Assembly: GCA_040403555.1 (NCBI GenBank)
Contig: JBBAKN010000004.1
Span: 124,001-188,000, forward strand
Direction: 5' to 3'
Length of the DNA stretch: 64,000 bases
From: JAIPAN01 sp040403555
Lineage (GTDB): Bacteria; Bacteroidota; Bacteroidia; Sphingobacteriales; Sphingobacteriaceae
Part shown: piece after piece, positions 18,401 to 27,236 of the stretch
How positions within the stretch are numbered: the stretch's first letter is position 1
Layout of the letters: every line of letters begins with the position of its first letter
Notes under the pieces: model-generated
The model's database searches: none
Told to the model about the DNA's origin: nothing
The model's input: only the letters and a program-made list of their open reading frames with translations
Made by a program: the position numbers and the translations under genes

Positions 18401-19102
18401 ATGCATTTATTTTACACACCAGATATTACGTTACCAAGCTATACCCTTTCTGAGGAAGAAAGTAAACACGCCATTCGGGTTTTGCGCTTGCAGCTACACG
18501 ATGAAGTGATTTTAGTTGATGGCAAGGGTGGAAAATATACTGCTCAAATTACCGATGTCAATCCGAAGAAAACCCTTCTTCAAATTGCCCATAGCCAGCA
18601 AGAATTTGGCAAGCGCAACCATTATTTACATATAGCCGTAGCGCCTACCAAAAACATAGAACGCCTTGAATGGTTTTTAGAAAAAGCCACCGAACTAGGC
18701 ATTGATACTATTACGCCTATTATTTGCGATCGCTCTGAGCGCAAGGAGGTAAAAACAGAACGTTTAAACAAAATTATTACCTCTGCTGTAAAACAATCGA
18801 TAAAGGCTTACCATCCACTATTAAATGAAGCGATCTCGTTTAAAGAATTCATTCAACAAGGATTTGAGGGTGCTGGTTTTATTGCCCATTGTATGGAAGG
18901 CGAAAAGCCGCTTTTAGCACAGCTTATTAAACCGCACGGCCATTACACCATACTTATTGGCCCCGAAGGCGATTTTACGCCGTCAGAACTAGCCCTAGCG
19001 CAAGAAGCAGGCTTCGCTGCCATTAGCTTAGGCGAAGCCCGCTTGCGTACAGAGACAGCGGCATTGGCTGCTTGTTTTGAGATTAATATGCTGAATCGTT
19101 AA
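18401..19102 (+). CDS. rsmE: 16S rRNA (uracil-1498-N3)-methyltransferase
   Basis: A 233-residue SPOUT-fold methyltransferase that modifies U1498 of 16S rRNA. The trefoil-knot cofactor motif is visible as LIGPEGDFTPSELALAQEAG, ISLGEARLRTETAA. The N-terminal PUA-like part includes HAIRVLRL. Five bases after the CNNM gene. Confidence 0.94.
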   Translation: MHLFYTPDITLPSYTLSEEESKHAIRVLRLQLHDEVILVDGKGGKYTAQITDVNPKKTLLQIAHSQQEFGKRNHYLHIAVAPTKNIERLEWFLEKATELGIDTITPIICDRSERKEVKTERLNKIITSAVKQSIKAYHPLLNEAISFKEFIQQGFEGAGFIAHCMEGEKPLLAQLIKPHGHYTILIGPEGDFTPSELALAQEAGFAAISLGEARLRTETAALAACFEINMLNR

Positions 19103-19123
19103 CTTCGTATAAAACCCTAAGCC

Positions 19124-19624
19124 ATGTACCAAATAAAAGTAAACGAAAAATTTAATTTTGAAGTAAACGAAACGCAAGGTTCATGGAGTGTGAATGGAAA
19201 CCAAATTGAGCTAGATACCTTGGTAATTAAAGACAATCTGTTGCATGTGTTGCATCAACATACTTCTTACCGGGTAGAAATTGTTTCGTTCTCCAAAGAA
19301 GAAAAAACGGCTAGTATTAAAGTAAATGGCCATACCTATAGCGTTGCCATTAAAGATCGTTTTGATGACTTGCTACATCAATTGGGTTTAGATAATCTTC
19401 AATCTGCTAAAGTGGCCGAATTAAAAGCTCCCATGCCAGGTTTGGTACTTTCGGTGTTGGTAAAAGAAGGCGATGAGGTTAAAAAAGGCGACAACTTATT
19501 TGTTTTAGAAGCCATGAAGATGGAGAACATCATTAAATCTCCGGCCGATGTAACCATTAAATCAATCAAAATTAAGCCCAGCGATAAGGTAGAAAAAAAC
19601 CAGGTGCTTATTCAATTCTCCTAA
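19124..19624 (+). CDS. Biotin carboxyl carrier-type protein
   Basis: A 166-residue protein with a C-terminal biotinyl domain (about residues 95-166). The biotin is attached to Lys132 in EAMKMEN, and the prolines and glycines of KAPMPGLVLSV and the end of the domain fit. The N-terminal 90 residues are a small beta-rich region found in carriers of propionyl-/methylcrotonyl-CoA carboxylase type. The carboxylase subunits are not in the window, so the acyl-CoA substrate is open. Confidence 0.9.
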   Translation: MYQIKVNEKFNFEVNETQGSWSVNGNQIELDTLVIKDNLLHVLHQHTSYRVEIVSFSKEEKTASIKVNGHTYSVAIKDRFDDLLHQLGLDNLQSAKVAELKAPMPGLVLSVLVKEGDEVKKGDNLFVLEAMKMENIIKSPADVTIKSIKIKPSDKVEKNQVLIQFS

Positions 19625-19628
19625 ATAA

Positions 19629-19661
19629 AAAAAGGACCTCAAATTGCTTGAGATCCTTTTT
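19629..19661. terminator. Bidirectional terminator between the biotin carrier gene and gldJ
   Basis: A 14-base-pair stem with one mismatch (19629-19642 with 19648-19661) and a 5-base loop, flanked by A-run and T-run, lies between two convergent genes. It can end transcription from either side. Confidence 0.8.
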
Positions 19662-19679
19662 TAAAAACAAAATTCGTTT

Positions 19680-21302
19680 TTATTTTTTGCTTGTTTTAAA
19701 TTGAGGCTTGCCGCTTTTACTGCTTACTTCTGGTGAACCCACTAAAGTCATGGCGCAACGGAAACCAATTTCAGCACTAGCTTCGTCTTCTTGCATAAAT
19801 CTACGAGTAGCTGGGTTTAACCAGTAGGCTCTATCGTTCCAAGAACCCCCTTTGTATACTCTCGATTTTTCGTTTACTAAGCTACTTACGCCGTATAATT
19901 CTTTGGCATTATCGTCTACGCCCATTTGGTCTACTGAGCGTTTGTCTGCATTAAACGCAGAATCGGGCTTAACATTAGCTTGTAATTCTTGCCAAGTTTG
20001 TTTTTTGGCAGTAATAGATGGGGTAGTCTCTACTTTACCGTATTTATCTTTTTTGTAGGTACCCTTTTTCTTGTCAGCTAAAGCCTTATCTACATATTGA
20101 TTTCCACGATAAGGATTAAATTCTTCAAATTCTTCAAAAGAAAGTTTACGGTACACATCGGCAGTCCATTCGTTTACATTTCCGGCCATATTATATAAGC
20201 CAAAATCATTTGCTTGAAAAGAGCGTACTGGAGCAGTAATGTCTGCTTTATCATTTAACCAACCACCAGTACCCATATTATCACCAGCACCACGTTTAAA
20301 GTTGGCCATAATTAGGCCTTGGGTTTTCTTTTTGGCAGAACGTACGCCCATGCCATTCCAAGGATAAATTTTTCCATCCTCAATATTTTCGTATGAAGTG
20401 TTACCTGCCAATGCCAAAGCAGCATATTCCCACTCCGCCTCTGTAGGCAAGCGGTAAGGTTCTTTTAAAATACCATCCTCTAAACGTACCGGACGAGTAA
20501 CGCCACCCTTAGCAGGGACAGTACCTGTTGTTGGAGCAGCAGCGGTAGCATTCGGGTTTAAATCTTTTTTCATTTTCTTACCATCAATACCTTGACCGCG
20601 GTATTGGCCATTGAGGTAGATATCGGTATTAAATGGTTTTGTGGTATCGGGCACGCTAGTGGTAACGGCGCCGGCAGCTCCTTTGCTTGGAGCTCCTTTG
20701 TATGCAGCTAAGTAGCCGCCCTTACGTAAAAGGTCTTCATTTACTCTATCGGAACGCCAGGTGCAATAATCACGTGCTTGTTGCCAGGTAACCCCAACTA
20801 CAGGATAATCTTGGTAAGCCGGGTGGCGCAGATAATTGTTTACCCAAGGCTCGTTGTATGATAAAGGTCTTCTCCAAACCAAAGTGTCGGGAAGTGAATT
20901 GTAATAATATTCAGAATCGTCTTTAAAATTGCGTTTAATCCAGTATAGGTATTCTAACCAATCTACATTAGAAACTTCGGTTTCATCCATATAAAACGAA
21001 GCTACCGTTACACGACGCTTGGTATTATCGTTTTCGTAAACTAAATCTTGATTTGAGCTGCCTCCCATTACAAAAGTTCCACCTTCAACAGCAATTAAAC
21101 CGGGGCCAGGGCCTCTTTTTATCTTGCCGGCAACTTGAAAACCGCCATTGTATTTATTGTTGTAGGCCATACCTGTTTTAGAAGATACCCCACTTTTTGT
21201 GCTTTTGTTACACGATACAAGCGTAATACTTAATAGTAAAACGCATAAAATAGAACCGAGTTTTAGTGCTTTTCTTTTCATTTTTGATGGCTTGCTAAGC
21301 AT
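19680..21302 (-). CDS. gldJ: Gliding motility / type IX secretion lipoprotein GldJ
   Basis: A 540-residue lipoprotein with Cys31 in the lipobox TLVSC; ATG at 21281 (MKRKALKLG) is an alternative start. The body is a formylglycine-generating-enzyme (SUMF1) fold: VEGGTFVMGG, YMDETEVSN, PVVGVTWQQARDYCTWRSD, EPYRLPTEAEWEYAA, MAGNVNEWTADVYR, RVYKGGSWNDRAYW and IGFRCA. In this family the fold is structural, not enzymatic. GldJ is needed for gliding and for stability of GldK-type T9SS parts in Flavobacterium. It is transcribed away from porV, as in other Bacteroidota where the two are neighbours. Confidence 0.92.
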   Translation of the reverse strand: MLSKPSKMKRKALKLGSILCVLLLSITLVSCNKSTKSGVSSKTGMAYNNKYNGGFQVAGKIKRGPGPGLIAVEGGTFVMGGSSNQDLVYENDNTKRRVTVASFYMDETEVSNVDWLEYLYWIKRNFKDDSEYYYNSLPDTLVWRRPLSYNEPWVNNYLRHPAYQDYPVVGVTWQQARDYCTWRSDRVNEDLLRKGGYLAAYKGAPSKGAAGAVTTSVPDTTKPFNTDIYLNGQYRGQGIDGKKMKKDLNPNATAAAPTTGTVPAKGGVTRPVRLEDGILKEPYRLPTEAEWEYAALALAGNTSYENIEDGKIYPWNGMGVRSAKKKTQGLIMANFKRGAGDNMGTGGWLNDKADITAPVRSFQANDFGLYNMAGNVNEWTADVYRKLSFEEFEEFNPYRGNQYVDKALADKKKGTYKKDKYGKVETTPSITAKKQTWQELQANVKPDSAFNADKRSVDQMGVDDNAKELYGVSSLVNEKSRVYKGGSWNDRAYWLNPATRRFMQEDEASAEIGFRCAMTLVGSPEVSSKSGKPQFKTSKK

Positions 21303-21463
21303 TGATAGTGCTAAAATAGGTTATTTACGCTAAAACACCAAAACGGCTCGATGTTTATTAAGTCCCATTTTGTCATGTATTTTTTTTCACAATCAAAACT
21401 CAATTGTTTCTATATTCGTATATTGTATATATTCGAAACAAATTGAAACTAATTTTTCACACG

Positions 21464-22639
21464 ATGCGTTGCTGTTTATACTTCTTTTTAGGTATGGCTT
21501 TAAGTTTACAGGTAAGTGCCCAAGGCATTGGCTCAACTACCCTAGCCGATGGTAAAAAGCCCAACAGCATTCAAACGGCTATGTCTTTTTTACTGATTTC
21601 GCCCGATGCAAAAGCGGGGGCCATGGGCGATGCTGGAGTGGCCACAGATCCTGATGCGTATTCTATGCATTGGAATCCTGCTAAATTGGCCTTCTTAAAG
21701 GGTGCTTCAGGGGTGTCTGTCTCGTATTCTCCCTGGCTTAAAAATTTAGTTCCCGATATTAATTTTGCCTACTTAACCTACTATAAAAAAATGGCAGAGC
21801 AAGGAGTATTGGCGGGATCCATTCGCTATTTTTCTCTAGGGGATATTCAACTTACCGATATTAATCAGATAGATTTGGGCACTTACAGGCCAAACGAATT
21901 CGCTATTGATGTGGCATATTCAAGAAAATTTGGTGAAACCTTTTCACTTGGCACGGCTGTTCGTTACGTTCGCTCTAGTTTAAGTAACGGCCAGTTTAAT
22001 GCCAGTGAAGTGTTGCGTCCGGCTTCGGCTTTTGCAGCCGATGTATCTGCATATGGGAAACATCCGGCCACAATTTTTGGAAAAGATGCACAAGTAAGTT
22101 GGGGTATAAATATTTCTAATATAGGCACTAAAGTGAACTATGCCCAAGGCGGATCTAAGTATTTTTTGCCCACAAATTTACGCATAGGAGCAGCTACTAG
22201 CTTGGCTATGAATGATTTTGATAAGCTAACCTTCACTATAGACCTAAATAAATTACTGGTACCAACTTCGCCCGAACTCGATGCCAATGGAAAAATTATT
22301 GCTGGTAACGATCCCAACCGTTCTATGGTTTCAGGCATTTTCGGTTCCTTTTCAGATGCACCGGGTGGCTTTTCGGAAGAACTCAGAGAAATTAGTTATG
22401 CTTTTGGCGCCGAATACATTTTTAGTGAGCAGTTTGCAGTCCGCACCGGATATTTTTATGAGCACCCAACCAAAGGCGACCGTCAATTTCTTACCTTAGG
22501 CGGCGGATTTAAAACAGATAAAATTGGGATAGATATAGCGTATATTTTGGCTAACCAACAAAAAAGCCCCATGGCCAATACGCTCCGCTTTTCACTCAGT
22601 TATGTTTTGCCAGATAAAAGTAAATACAATTCGAATTGA
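21464..22639 (+). CDS. porV: Type IX secretion outer-membrane protein PorV (LptO)
   Basis: 391 residues from the ATG at 21464, which gives a clean signal peptide ending in LSLQVSA-QG; the longer in-frame extension from 21404 is unlikely to be translated. Recognised by ISPDAKAGAMGDAGVATDPD and MHWNPAKLAFLKG, the start of the FadL-like PorV barrel. PorV is the outer-membrane shuttle that takes secreted cargo from the SprA translocon to the PorU sortase. porU, usually near, is not in the window. Two TATATTCG boxes at 21411 and 21428 lie upstream and could be degenerate -7 elements. Confidence 0.9.
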   Translation: MRCCLYFFLGMALSLQVSAQGIGSTTLADGKKPNSIQTAMSFLLISPDAKAGAMGDAGVATDPDAYSMHWNPAKLAFLKGASGVSVSYSPWLKNLVPDINFAYLTYYKKMAEQGVLAGSIRYFSLGDIQLTDINQIDLGTYRPNEFAIDVAYSRKFGETFSLGTAVRYVRSSLSNGQFNASEVLRPASAFAADVSAYGKHPATIFGKDAQVSWGINISNIGTKVNYAQGGSKYFLPTNLRIGAATSLAMNDFDKLTFTIDLNKLLVPTSPELDANGKIIAGNDPNRSMVSGIFGSFSDAPGGFSEELREISYAFGAEYIFSEQFAVRTGYFYEHPTKGDRQFLTLGGGFKTDKIGIDIAYILANQQKSPMANTLRFSLSYVLPDKSKYNSN

Positions 22640-23115
22640 AAATAAAAGTAGGTTTTGGTTTTGATGTCCATCAGTTAGTACACAACCATCGTTTTGTATT
22701 AGGTGGAGTAAATTTAGACCACCATGCGGGTGCTTTTGGCCATTCAGATGCCGATGTATTGGTCCATGCTATTTGCGATGCCTTACTTGGAGCAGCAAAT
22801 TTAGGCGATATTGGCCATCACTTTTCCAATACCGATGCCCGCTGGAAAGGCATTAGTAGTTTAATTCTGCTGCAAGAATGCGCAAAACTATTGGCCGAAA
22901 AAGGCTGGGCTATTGGTAATATCGACGCCATGATTTGCTTAGAGGCCCCCAAGATTAACCCACATGTGCCGGCCATGAAAAAGCATATTGCTAATGCTGC
23001 CGGTATTTCTGAAGAAGATATTTCTATAAAAGCCACTACCAATGAAACTATGGGTTTTGTGGGTAGAGAAGAGGGTATTGTGGCCTATGCCGTTTGCCTT
23101 ATCGAAAAAGCTTAA
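22636..23115 (+). CDS. ispF: 2-C-methyl-D-erythritol 2,4-cyclodiphosphate synthase
   Basis: A 159-residue enzyme of the MEP isoprenoid pathway that makes the cyclodiphosphate and releases CMP. Metal and substrate motifs: GFGFDVHQL at the N-terminus, FGHSDADVLVHAICDALLG, GDIGHHFSNTD and the C-terminal TNETMGFVGREEGI. The start is a TTG at 22636 overlapping the porV stop (TTGA), so translation is probably coupled to porV. dxs of the same pathway is at 51537-53465. Confidence 0.95.
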   Translation: MKIKVGFGFDVHQLVHNHRFVLGGVNLDHHAGAFGHSDADVLVHAICDALLGAANLGDIGHHFSNTDARWKGISSLILLQECAKLLAEKGWAIGNIDAMICLEAPKINPHVPAMKKHIANAAGISEEDISIKATTNETMGFVGREEGIVAYAVCLIEKA

Positions 23116-23267
23116 TTCTTTTTAGGTTCCACACTAGAAAAATCGGCAGCACATTTGCACGAAGTGCCACAGCTATTTTTGGCCGTAAAATTGCGATACA
23201 GCATTCGACCTAGGTACGCTAATGCTATAAAAAATACGGTAAGTACGGCTATTTCTTGTATGTTCAT
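23112..23267 (-). CDS. FeoB-associated Cys-rich membrane protein (51 aa)
   Basis: A short gene I read directly on the minus strand: 51 residues, one transmembrane helix (about residues 5-21), basic segment, then the cysteine cluster CGTSCKC at about residues 33-39 and an acidic/basic tail. This matches the small FeoB-associated Cys-rich (FeoB-associated, Pfam-type) membrane proteins. No feoA or feoB is in the window. Its 3' end overlaps the ispF 3' end by 4 bases (convergent). A perfect TAnnTTTG box ends 6 bases before its ATG, which supports the gene. Confidence 0.75.
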   Translation of the reverse strand: MNIQEIAVLTVFFIALAYLGRMLYRNFTAKNSCGTSCKCAADFSSVEPKKN

Positions 23268-23273
23268 GCTTTG

Positions 23274-23281
23274 CAAAGATA
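23274..23281 (-). promoter_or_regulatory. -7 promoter box (TATCTTTG) of the Cys-rich protein gene
   Basis: Read on the minus strand, a perfect TAnnTTTG match that ends 6 bases before the ATG. The transcript would begin close to the start codon. No -33 box is obvious. Confidence 0.55.
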
Positions 23282-23354
23282 ATGCATTTGTTTGTTTTGA
23301 ACTGTCATTGCAGTCTAAAATACACCTTTGCAGAGTTTTACGGTTTTAAAACCC

Positions 23355-23362
23355 TACCTTTG
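23355..23362 (+). promoter_or_regulatory. -7 promoter box (TACCTTTG) of typA
   Basis: Perfect TAnnTTTG match 26 bases before the typA ATG. A TTTG at 23327-23330 could be the -33 element, though the 24-base spacing is slightly long. Confidence 0.6.
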
Positions 23363-23388
23363 CAAAAATTTTCTTTTAAAACTAGTCA

Positions 23389-25197
23389 ATGCAAAAAATT
23401 AGAAACATTGCCATTATAGCACACGTTGACCACGGTAAAACAACTTTGGTTGATAAAATTTTACATTCTTGTTCCATTTTTCGTGACAACGAGCAAACAG
23501 GCGATCTCATATTAGATAACAACGATTTAGAGCGTGAACGTGGTATTACCATTGTGTCTAAAAACGTGTCGGTACAATATAAAGACGTAAAAATTAACAT
23601 TATTGATACCCCCGGTCACGCCGACTTTGGCGGTGAAGTAGAGCGTGTTTTAAAAATGGCCGATGGGGTACTTTTACTTTGCGATGCTTTTGAAGGCGCT
23701 ATGCCACAAACTCGTTTTGTTACACAAAAAGCATTGGCATTAGGCTTAAAACCTATTGTGGTTGTCAATAAAGTAGATAAAGAAAACTGCCGACCAGAAG
23801 AGGTTTACGAACAAATTTTCGAATTGTTTTTCAATTTAGAGGCTACCGAAGAGCAGTTAGATTTCCCGGTAATTTACGGGTCTTCTAAACAAGGTTGGAT
23901 GAGCACCGATTGGAAAACTCCAACCACCGATATTTTTGCCTTATTGGATGCTGTGGTAGAAAACATTCCGCCGGCACCTATTAATGAAGGAACCTTGCAG
24001 ATGCAAATCACTTCTTTAGATTATTCTTCTTTCGTGGGCCGTATTGCCATTGGTCGTGTACACCGTGGTTCTATAAAAGAAAACCAGCCCGTTACTTTAA
24101 TTAAGCGTGATGGTAAAGTAGTAAAATCGAGAGTAAAAGAATTATACACCTTTGAGGGCTTAGGTAAGGTGAAAACCACCGAAGTGCGCTCGGGAGATAT
24201 TTGTGCAGTAGTAGGTATTGATGGTTTTGATATTGGCGATACCATTGCCGATTTTGATGCTCCGGAACAATTACCGGTTATCAGTATTGATGAGCCAACC
24301 ATGAATATGTTGTTTACCATTAACAACTCTCCGTTTTTTGGTAAAGAAGGTAAATTGGTAACCTCACAACGCATCAGAGATCGTTTGTTAAAAGAGATGG
24401 AAAAAAACTTGGCCTTAAAGGTTTTAGATACGCCATCGCCAGACTCTTGGTTGGTATACGGTCGTGGTATTCTTCACTTGTCGGTTTTAATCGAAACCAT
24501 GCGTCGCGAAGGATATGAAATACAAGTAGGCCAGCCACAAGTAATTATCAAAGAAATTGATGGTAAAAAATGTGAGCCTATTGAAACGCTAATTGTAGAC
24601 GTTCCGGCTGAAGTATCGGGTAAAGTAATTGAATTGGTTACACAACGTAAAGGGGAGTTGTTGGTTATGGAGCCTAAAGGCGATTTGCAACACTTAGAAT
24701 TCGAAATCCCTGCTCGTGGTATTATTGGCTTACGTAACAACGTATTAACCGCTACCGCCGGCGAAGCCATTATGGCGCACCGTTTCAAATCTTACGAGCC
24801 CTGGAAAGGAACCATCCCTGGTCGCCTAAATGGTGTATTGGTTTCGATGGAAAAAGGAATGACCACAGCCTATTCTATCGATAAATTACAAGATCGTGGC
24901 CGTTTCTTCGTAGATCCGGGAGTAGACGTATACGAAGGCCAAATTATGGGCGAACACATTCGCGATAACGATTTAGTGGTAAACGTGGTAAAAGGTAAAG
25001 CCTTAACCAACATGCGTGCTTCTGGTACCGATGATAATACTCGTATTGCACCAGCTATTAAATTCTCTTTAGAAGAAGCTATGGAGTATATACAAGCCGA
25101 TGAGTATATTGAAATAACGCCGGTGAGTATGCGTTTACGCAAAATTTATTTAACAGAAAACGAACGCAAAGTCAAGGCAAAGAAATTTGCAAATTAA
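23389..25197 (+). CDS. typA: Ribosome-associated GTPase TypA/BipA
   Basis: A 602-residue translational GTPase of the EF-G/LepA class. GTPase motifs: AHVDHGKTTLVDKIL (P-loop), ERERGITI (switch I), DTPGHADFGGE (switch II), VVNKVDK (NKxD) and GSSKQG (G5). The C-terminal third has the BipA-specific domain with IMGEHIRDNDLVVNV and ASGTDDNTRIAPA. BipA helps 50S subunit assembly and stress adaptation. Stands alone, with its own promoter and terminator. Confidence 0.96.
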   Translation: MQKIRNIAIIAHVDHGKTTLVDKILHSCSIFRDNEQTGDLILDNNDLERERGITIVSKNVSVQYKDVKINIIDTPGHADFGGEVERVLKMADGVLLLCDAFEGAMPQTRFVTQKALALGLKPIVVVNKVDKENCRPEEVYEQIFELFFNLEATEEQLDFPVIYGSSKQGWMSTDWKTPTTDIFALLDAVVENIPPAPINEGTLQMQITSLDYSSFVGRIAIGRVHRGSIKENQPVTLIKRDGKVVKSRVKELYTFEGLGKVKTTEVRSGDICAVVGIDGFDIGDTIADFDAPEQLPVISIDEPTMNMLFTINNSPFFGKEGKLVTSQRIRDRLLKEMEKNLALKVLDTPSPDSWLVYGRGILHLSVLIETMRREGYEIQVGQPQVIIKEIDGKKCEPIETLIVDVPAEVSGKVIELVTQRKGELLVMEPKGDLQHLEFEIPARGIIGLRNNVLTATAGEAIMAHRFKSYEPWKGTIPGRLNGVLVSMEKGMTTAYSIDKLQDRGRFFVDPGVDVYEGQIMGEHIRDNDLVVNVVKGKALTNMRASGTDDNTRIAPAIKFSLEEAMEYIQADEYIEITPVSMRLRKIYLTENERKVKAKKFAN

Positions 25198-25215
25198 TTT
25201 CTCGGTTTCTTACTA

Positions 25216-25253
25216 AAAACAGCGCTCTTCGAATTGCCGGAGAGCGCTGTTTT
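25216..25253 (+). terminator. Rho-independent terminator of typA
   Basis: A stem of about 16 base pairs with one G-T wobble (25216-25231 with 25238-25253), a 6-base loop and a run of T's to 25256. The following promoter box starts at 25258, so terminator and next promoter are practically fused. Confidence 0.9.
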
Positions 25254-25257
25254 TTTA

Positions 25258-25265
25258 TACATTTG
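25258..25265 (+). promoter_or_regulatory. -7 promoter box (TACATTTG) of the glycan cluster
   Basis: Perfect TAnnTTTG match that starts one base after the T-run of the typA terminator and ends 6 bases before the flippase ATG. It overlaps the in-frame TTG at 25263, which argues against that TTG as start. Confidence 0.6.
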
Positions 25266-25271
25266 TTTGGA

Positions 25272-26594
25272 ATGAAAATACCAGCACTACCAGGTTTCGA
25301 GCAGGCAGCATTTCAGAAGTATGTAAAAAATACCGGCTGGTTGCTAGTAGGCAAACTTTTAAGTTTGGTAGTAGGCTTTATCATAGCCCGTTATTTGGGC
25401 CCCTATGCGTTTGGCGATTTAAGCTTCGCCGATGCCTTTGCCGCCCTTTTTGCAGCAGTGGGTACCCTAGGTTTAGATAGTTTTATAATTCGCGAAATTA
25501 TTCAATATCCCGATAAACGAGACGAAATTTTAGGCACCTCCCTAGTTATGCGCTTAGCTGCTAATGCGGTACTTATCCCACTGGCCATTCTTACCTATTT
25601 GGCTTTTCGCCAATTATCTACCAACGAAACCGAAGTGTCTTTGGCTCTCTTAATTGCTTTGTGTAGCTCGGCAGCCCTATTTAAATCTTTCAATATTATC
25701 GATTCGTATTTTCAGTCGCAAGTTGCTTCTAAATACGTGGTGCAGGTACAAAATGTATGTTTGCTGCTCTCAACTGGTGTTAAAATTGCTTTAATTTATA
25801 ACCATGCATCGGTACTTTATTTTGCCGGAGCCTTGGTGTTTGATAGTGCTATTTTAGCCCTTGGCCTTCTGTTTATTTTCAAGCGTAAACAGTTACATCT
25901 ACATAATTGGACCTTCAATTGGGCACGAGCCAAATTGCTTATTCAACAATCATGGCCATTGATTTTAACCGCTGTAATGATTTCCATTTATATGAAAATT
26001 GACCAAGTGATGTTAAAATCGGCTGGTAGTAAAATTGTGGGTATCTATAGTGCGGCAGCCCGCATCAGCGAATCGTGGTATTTTATTCCCGTAGCTATTG
26101 TAACCTCGGTATTTCCGGCTATCATTCATGCCCGGAAAACTGATATAGAACGCTACCACAAACGTCTGCAAAATTTATACGATTTATTGGTAGTAATTAG
26201 TTTGCCGGTAGCCATTTTGGTAAGCATTTTTGCCGATCAAATTATACACCTCTTATACGGAAATCCGTACCAAGGAGCAGGCATTTTGTTATCTATCCAT
26301 ATTTGGTCTGGCATTTTTGTATTTTTGGGCAGTGCCAGCAGCCAATTTTTATTAGCTGAGGGGTTTACATTGATTTCCTTTTCGCGAACCGCTTTCGGTG
26401 CCCTGGTAAACGTATTGCTTAACCTATGGCTCATTCCCATCTACGGCGCTTTAGGGGCTTCCATTGCTACCTTAATTGCTTATGCTAGTGCCACTTTTTT
26501 TATTCTTGCCATTCCGCATACACGAGCACAGGGATTTAGTATGTTAAAATCGCTCTTCTTGATATCAATCATTCAAAAAATAGTTAAAAAGTGA
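25272..26594 (+). CDS. Wzx-type polysaccharide/oligosaccharide flippase
   Basis: 440 residues from the ATG at 25272. About twelve to fourteen transmembrane helices, with the family-typical opening VGKLLSLVVGFIIARYLGPY and AFGDLSFADAFAALFA, and a charged loop ARISESWYFIPVA in the middle. Such proteins flip lipid-linked sugars across the inner membrane. It is first in a run of glycosyltransferases and methyltransferases, which supports a surface-glycan role. A second flippase is at 60106-61608. Confidence 0.9.
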   Translation: MKIPALPGFEQAAFQKYVKNTGWLLVGKLLSLVVGFIIARYLGPYAFGDLSFADAFAALFAAVGTLGLDSFIIREIIQYPDKRDEILGTSLVMRLAANAVLIPLAILTYLAFRQLSTNETEVSLALLIALCSSAALFKSFNIIDSYFQSQVASKYVVQVQNVCLLLSTGVKIALIYNHASVLYFAGALVFDSAILALGLLFIFKRKQLHLHNWTFNWARAKLLIQQSWPLILTAVMISIYMKIDQVMLKSAGSKIVGIYSAAARISESWYFIPVAIVTSVFPAIIHARKTDIERYHKRLQNLYDLLVVISLPVAILVSIFADQIIHLLYGNPYQGAGILLSIHIWSGIFVFLGSASSQFLLAEGFTLISFSRTAFGALVNVLLNLWLIPIYGALGASIATLIAYASATFFILAIPHTRAQGFSMLKSLFLISIIQKIVKK

Positions 26595-27235
26595 AGGTAA
26601 AATATTCTAAATTAAGCCTACTAAAATGGCCTAAACTCAAAGCCCTTTTGTCTTTTGGAACCAAAGGCTATTTAGCTGATATTGGTTGGATTCGTTCCTT
26701 TGATACAGGGGCCCCAGTAGATGTCGAAGGCGTTTCCTTGCCTTGGGTTACTTATTCCTTTATCGATTTTATTAAAGATAGAATCACCAAAAAACACATA
26801 GTTTTTGAATTTGGTTCCGGCAATTCTACCCTATTTTATGCCGAACGTGCTCAACAGGTAGTTTCCGTAGAACATCACCAAGCATGGTATGACAAAATTA
26901 AATCGGCATCGCCTAAAAATGCGGAACTCATATTTTGCGAATTAGTGCCCAACGGTAATTACAGTAAAATGCCCATTACTACCCAAAAAAAATACGATGT
27001 AATTATTGTAGATGGCCGCGACAGGGTAAATTGTTGCAAACAAGCGGTAGCTGCCTTAAGCAAAAGCGGGGTAGTGGTATTAGACGATTCGGAACGTGAT
27101 TTTTATGCCCCGGGTATTACCTTTCTTAAAAAGCAAGGCTTTAAAGAGTTAGCTTTTAGCGGCATTTCGCCCGGCTTATTTTATTACAAAACCACGTCGG
27201 TATTTTACAAAGCCGATAATTGTTTGGGTATTTAA
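26591..27235 (+). CDS. Class I SAM-dependent methyltransferase-like protein
   Basis: A 214-residue protein starting with GTG and overlapping the flippase stop by 4 bases (GTGA). The cofactor motif FEFGSGNSTLFYAERA lies at about residue 72, followed by the acidic strand end VVSVEHHQAWYDKI and KYDVIIVDGRDR and VVVLDDSERD. This is a Rossmann methyltransferase pattern. The first 65 residues are distinct. Probably modifies a sugar or lipid precursor in the cluster; the substrate is unknown. Confidence 0.8.
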   Translation: MKVKYSKLSLLKWPKLKALLSFGTKGYLADIGWIRSFDTGAPVDVEGVSLPWVTYSFIDFIKDRITKKHIVFEFGSGNSTLFYAERAQQVVSVEHHQAWYDKIKSASPKNAELIFCELVPNGNYSKMPITTQKKYDVIIVDGRDRVNCCKQAVAALSKSGVVVLDDSERDFYAPGITFLKKQGFKELAFSGISPGLFYYKTTSVFYKADNCLGI

Positions 27236-27236
27236 T

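Noticed and set aside
19680..21302. Active formylglycine-generating enzyme (sulfatase maturation)
   Set aside because: The fold is right, but lipoprotein signal, length, position beside porV, and motifs match GldJ; no sulfatase gene is near.
24021..24374. A 117-codon minus-strand open frame inside typA
   Set aside because: Antisense to conserved GTPase sequence; composition and lack of a start context point to a shadow.
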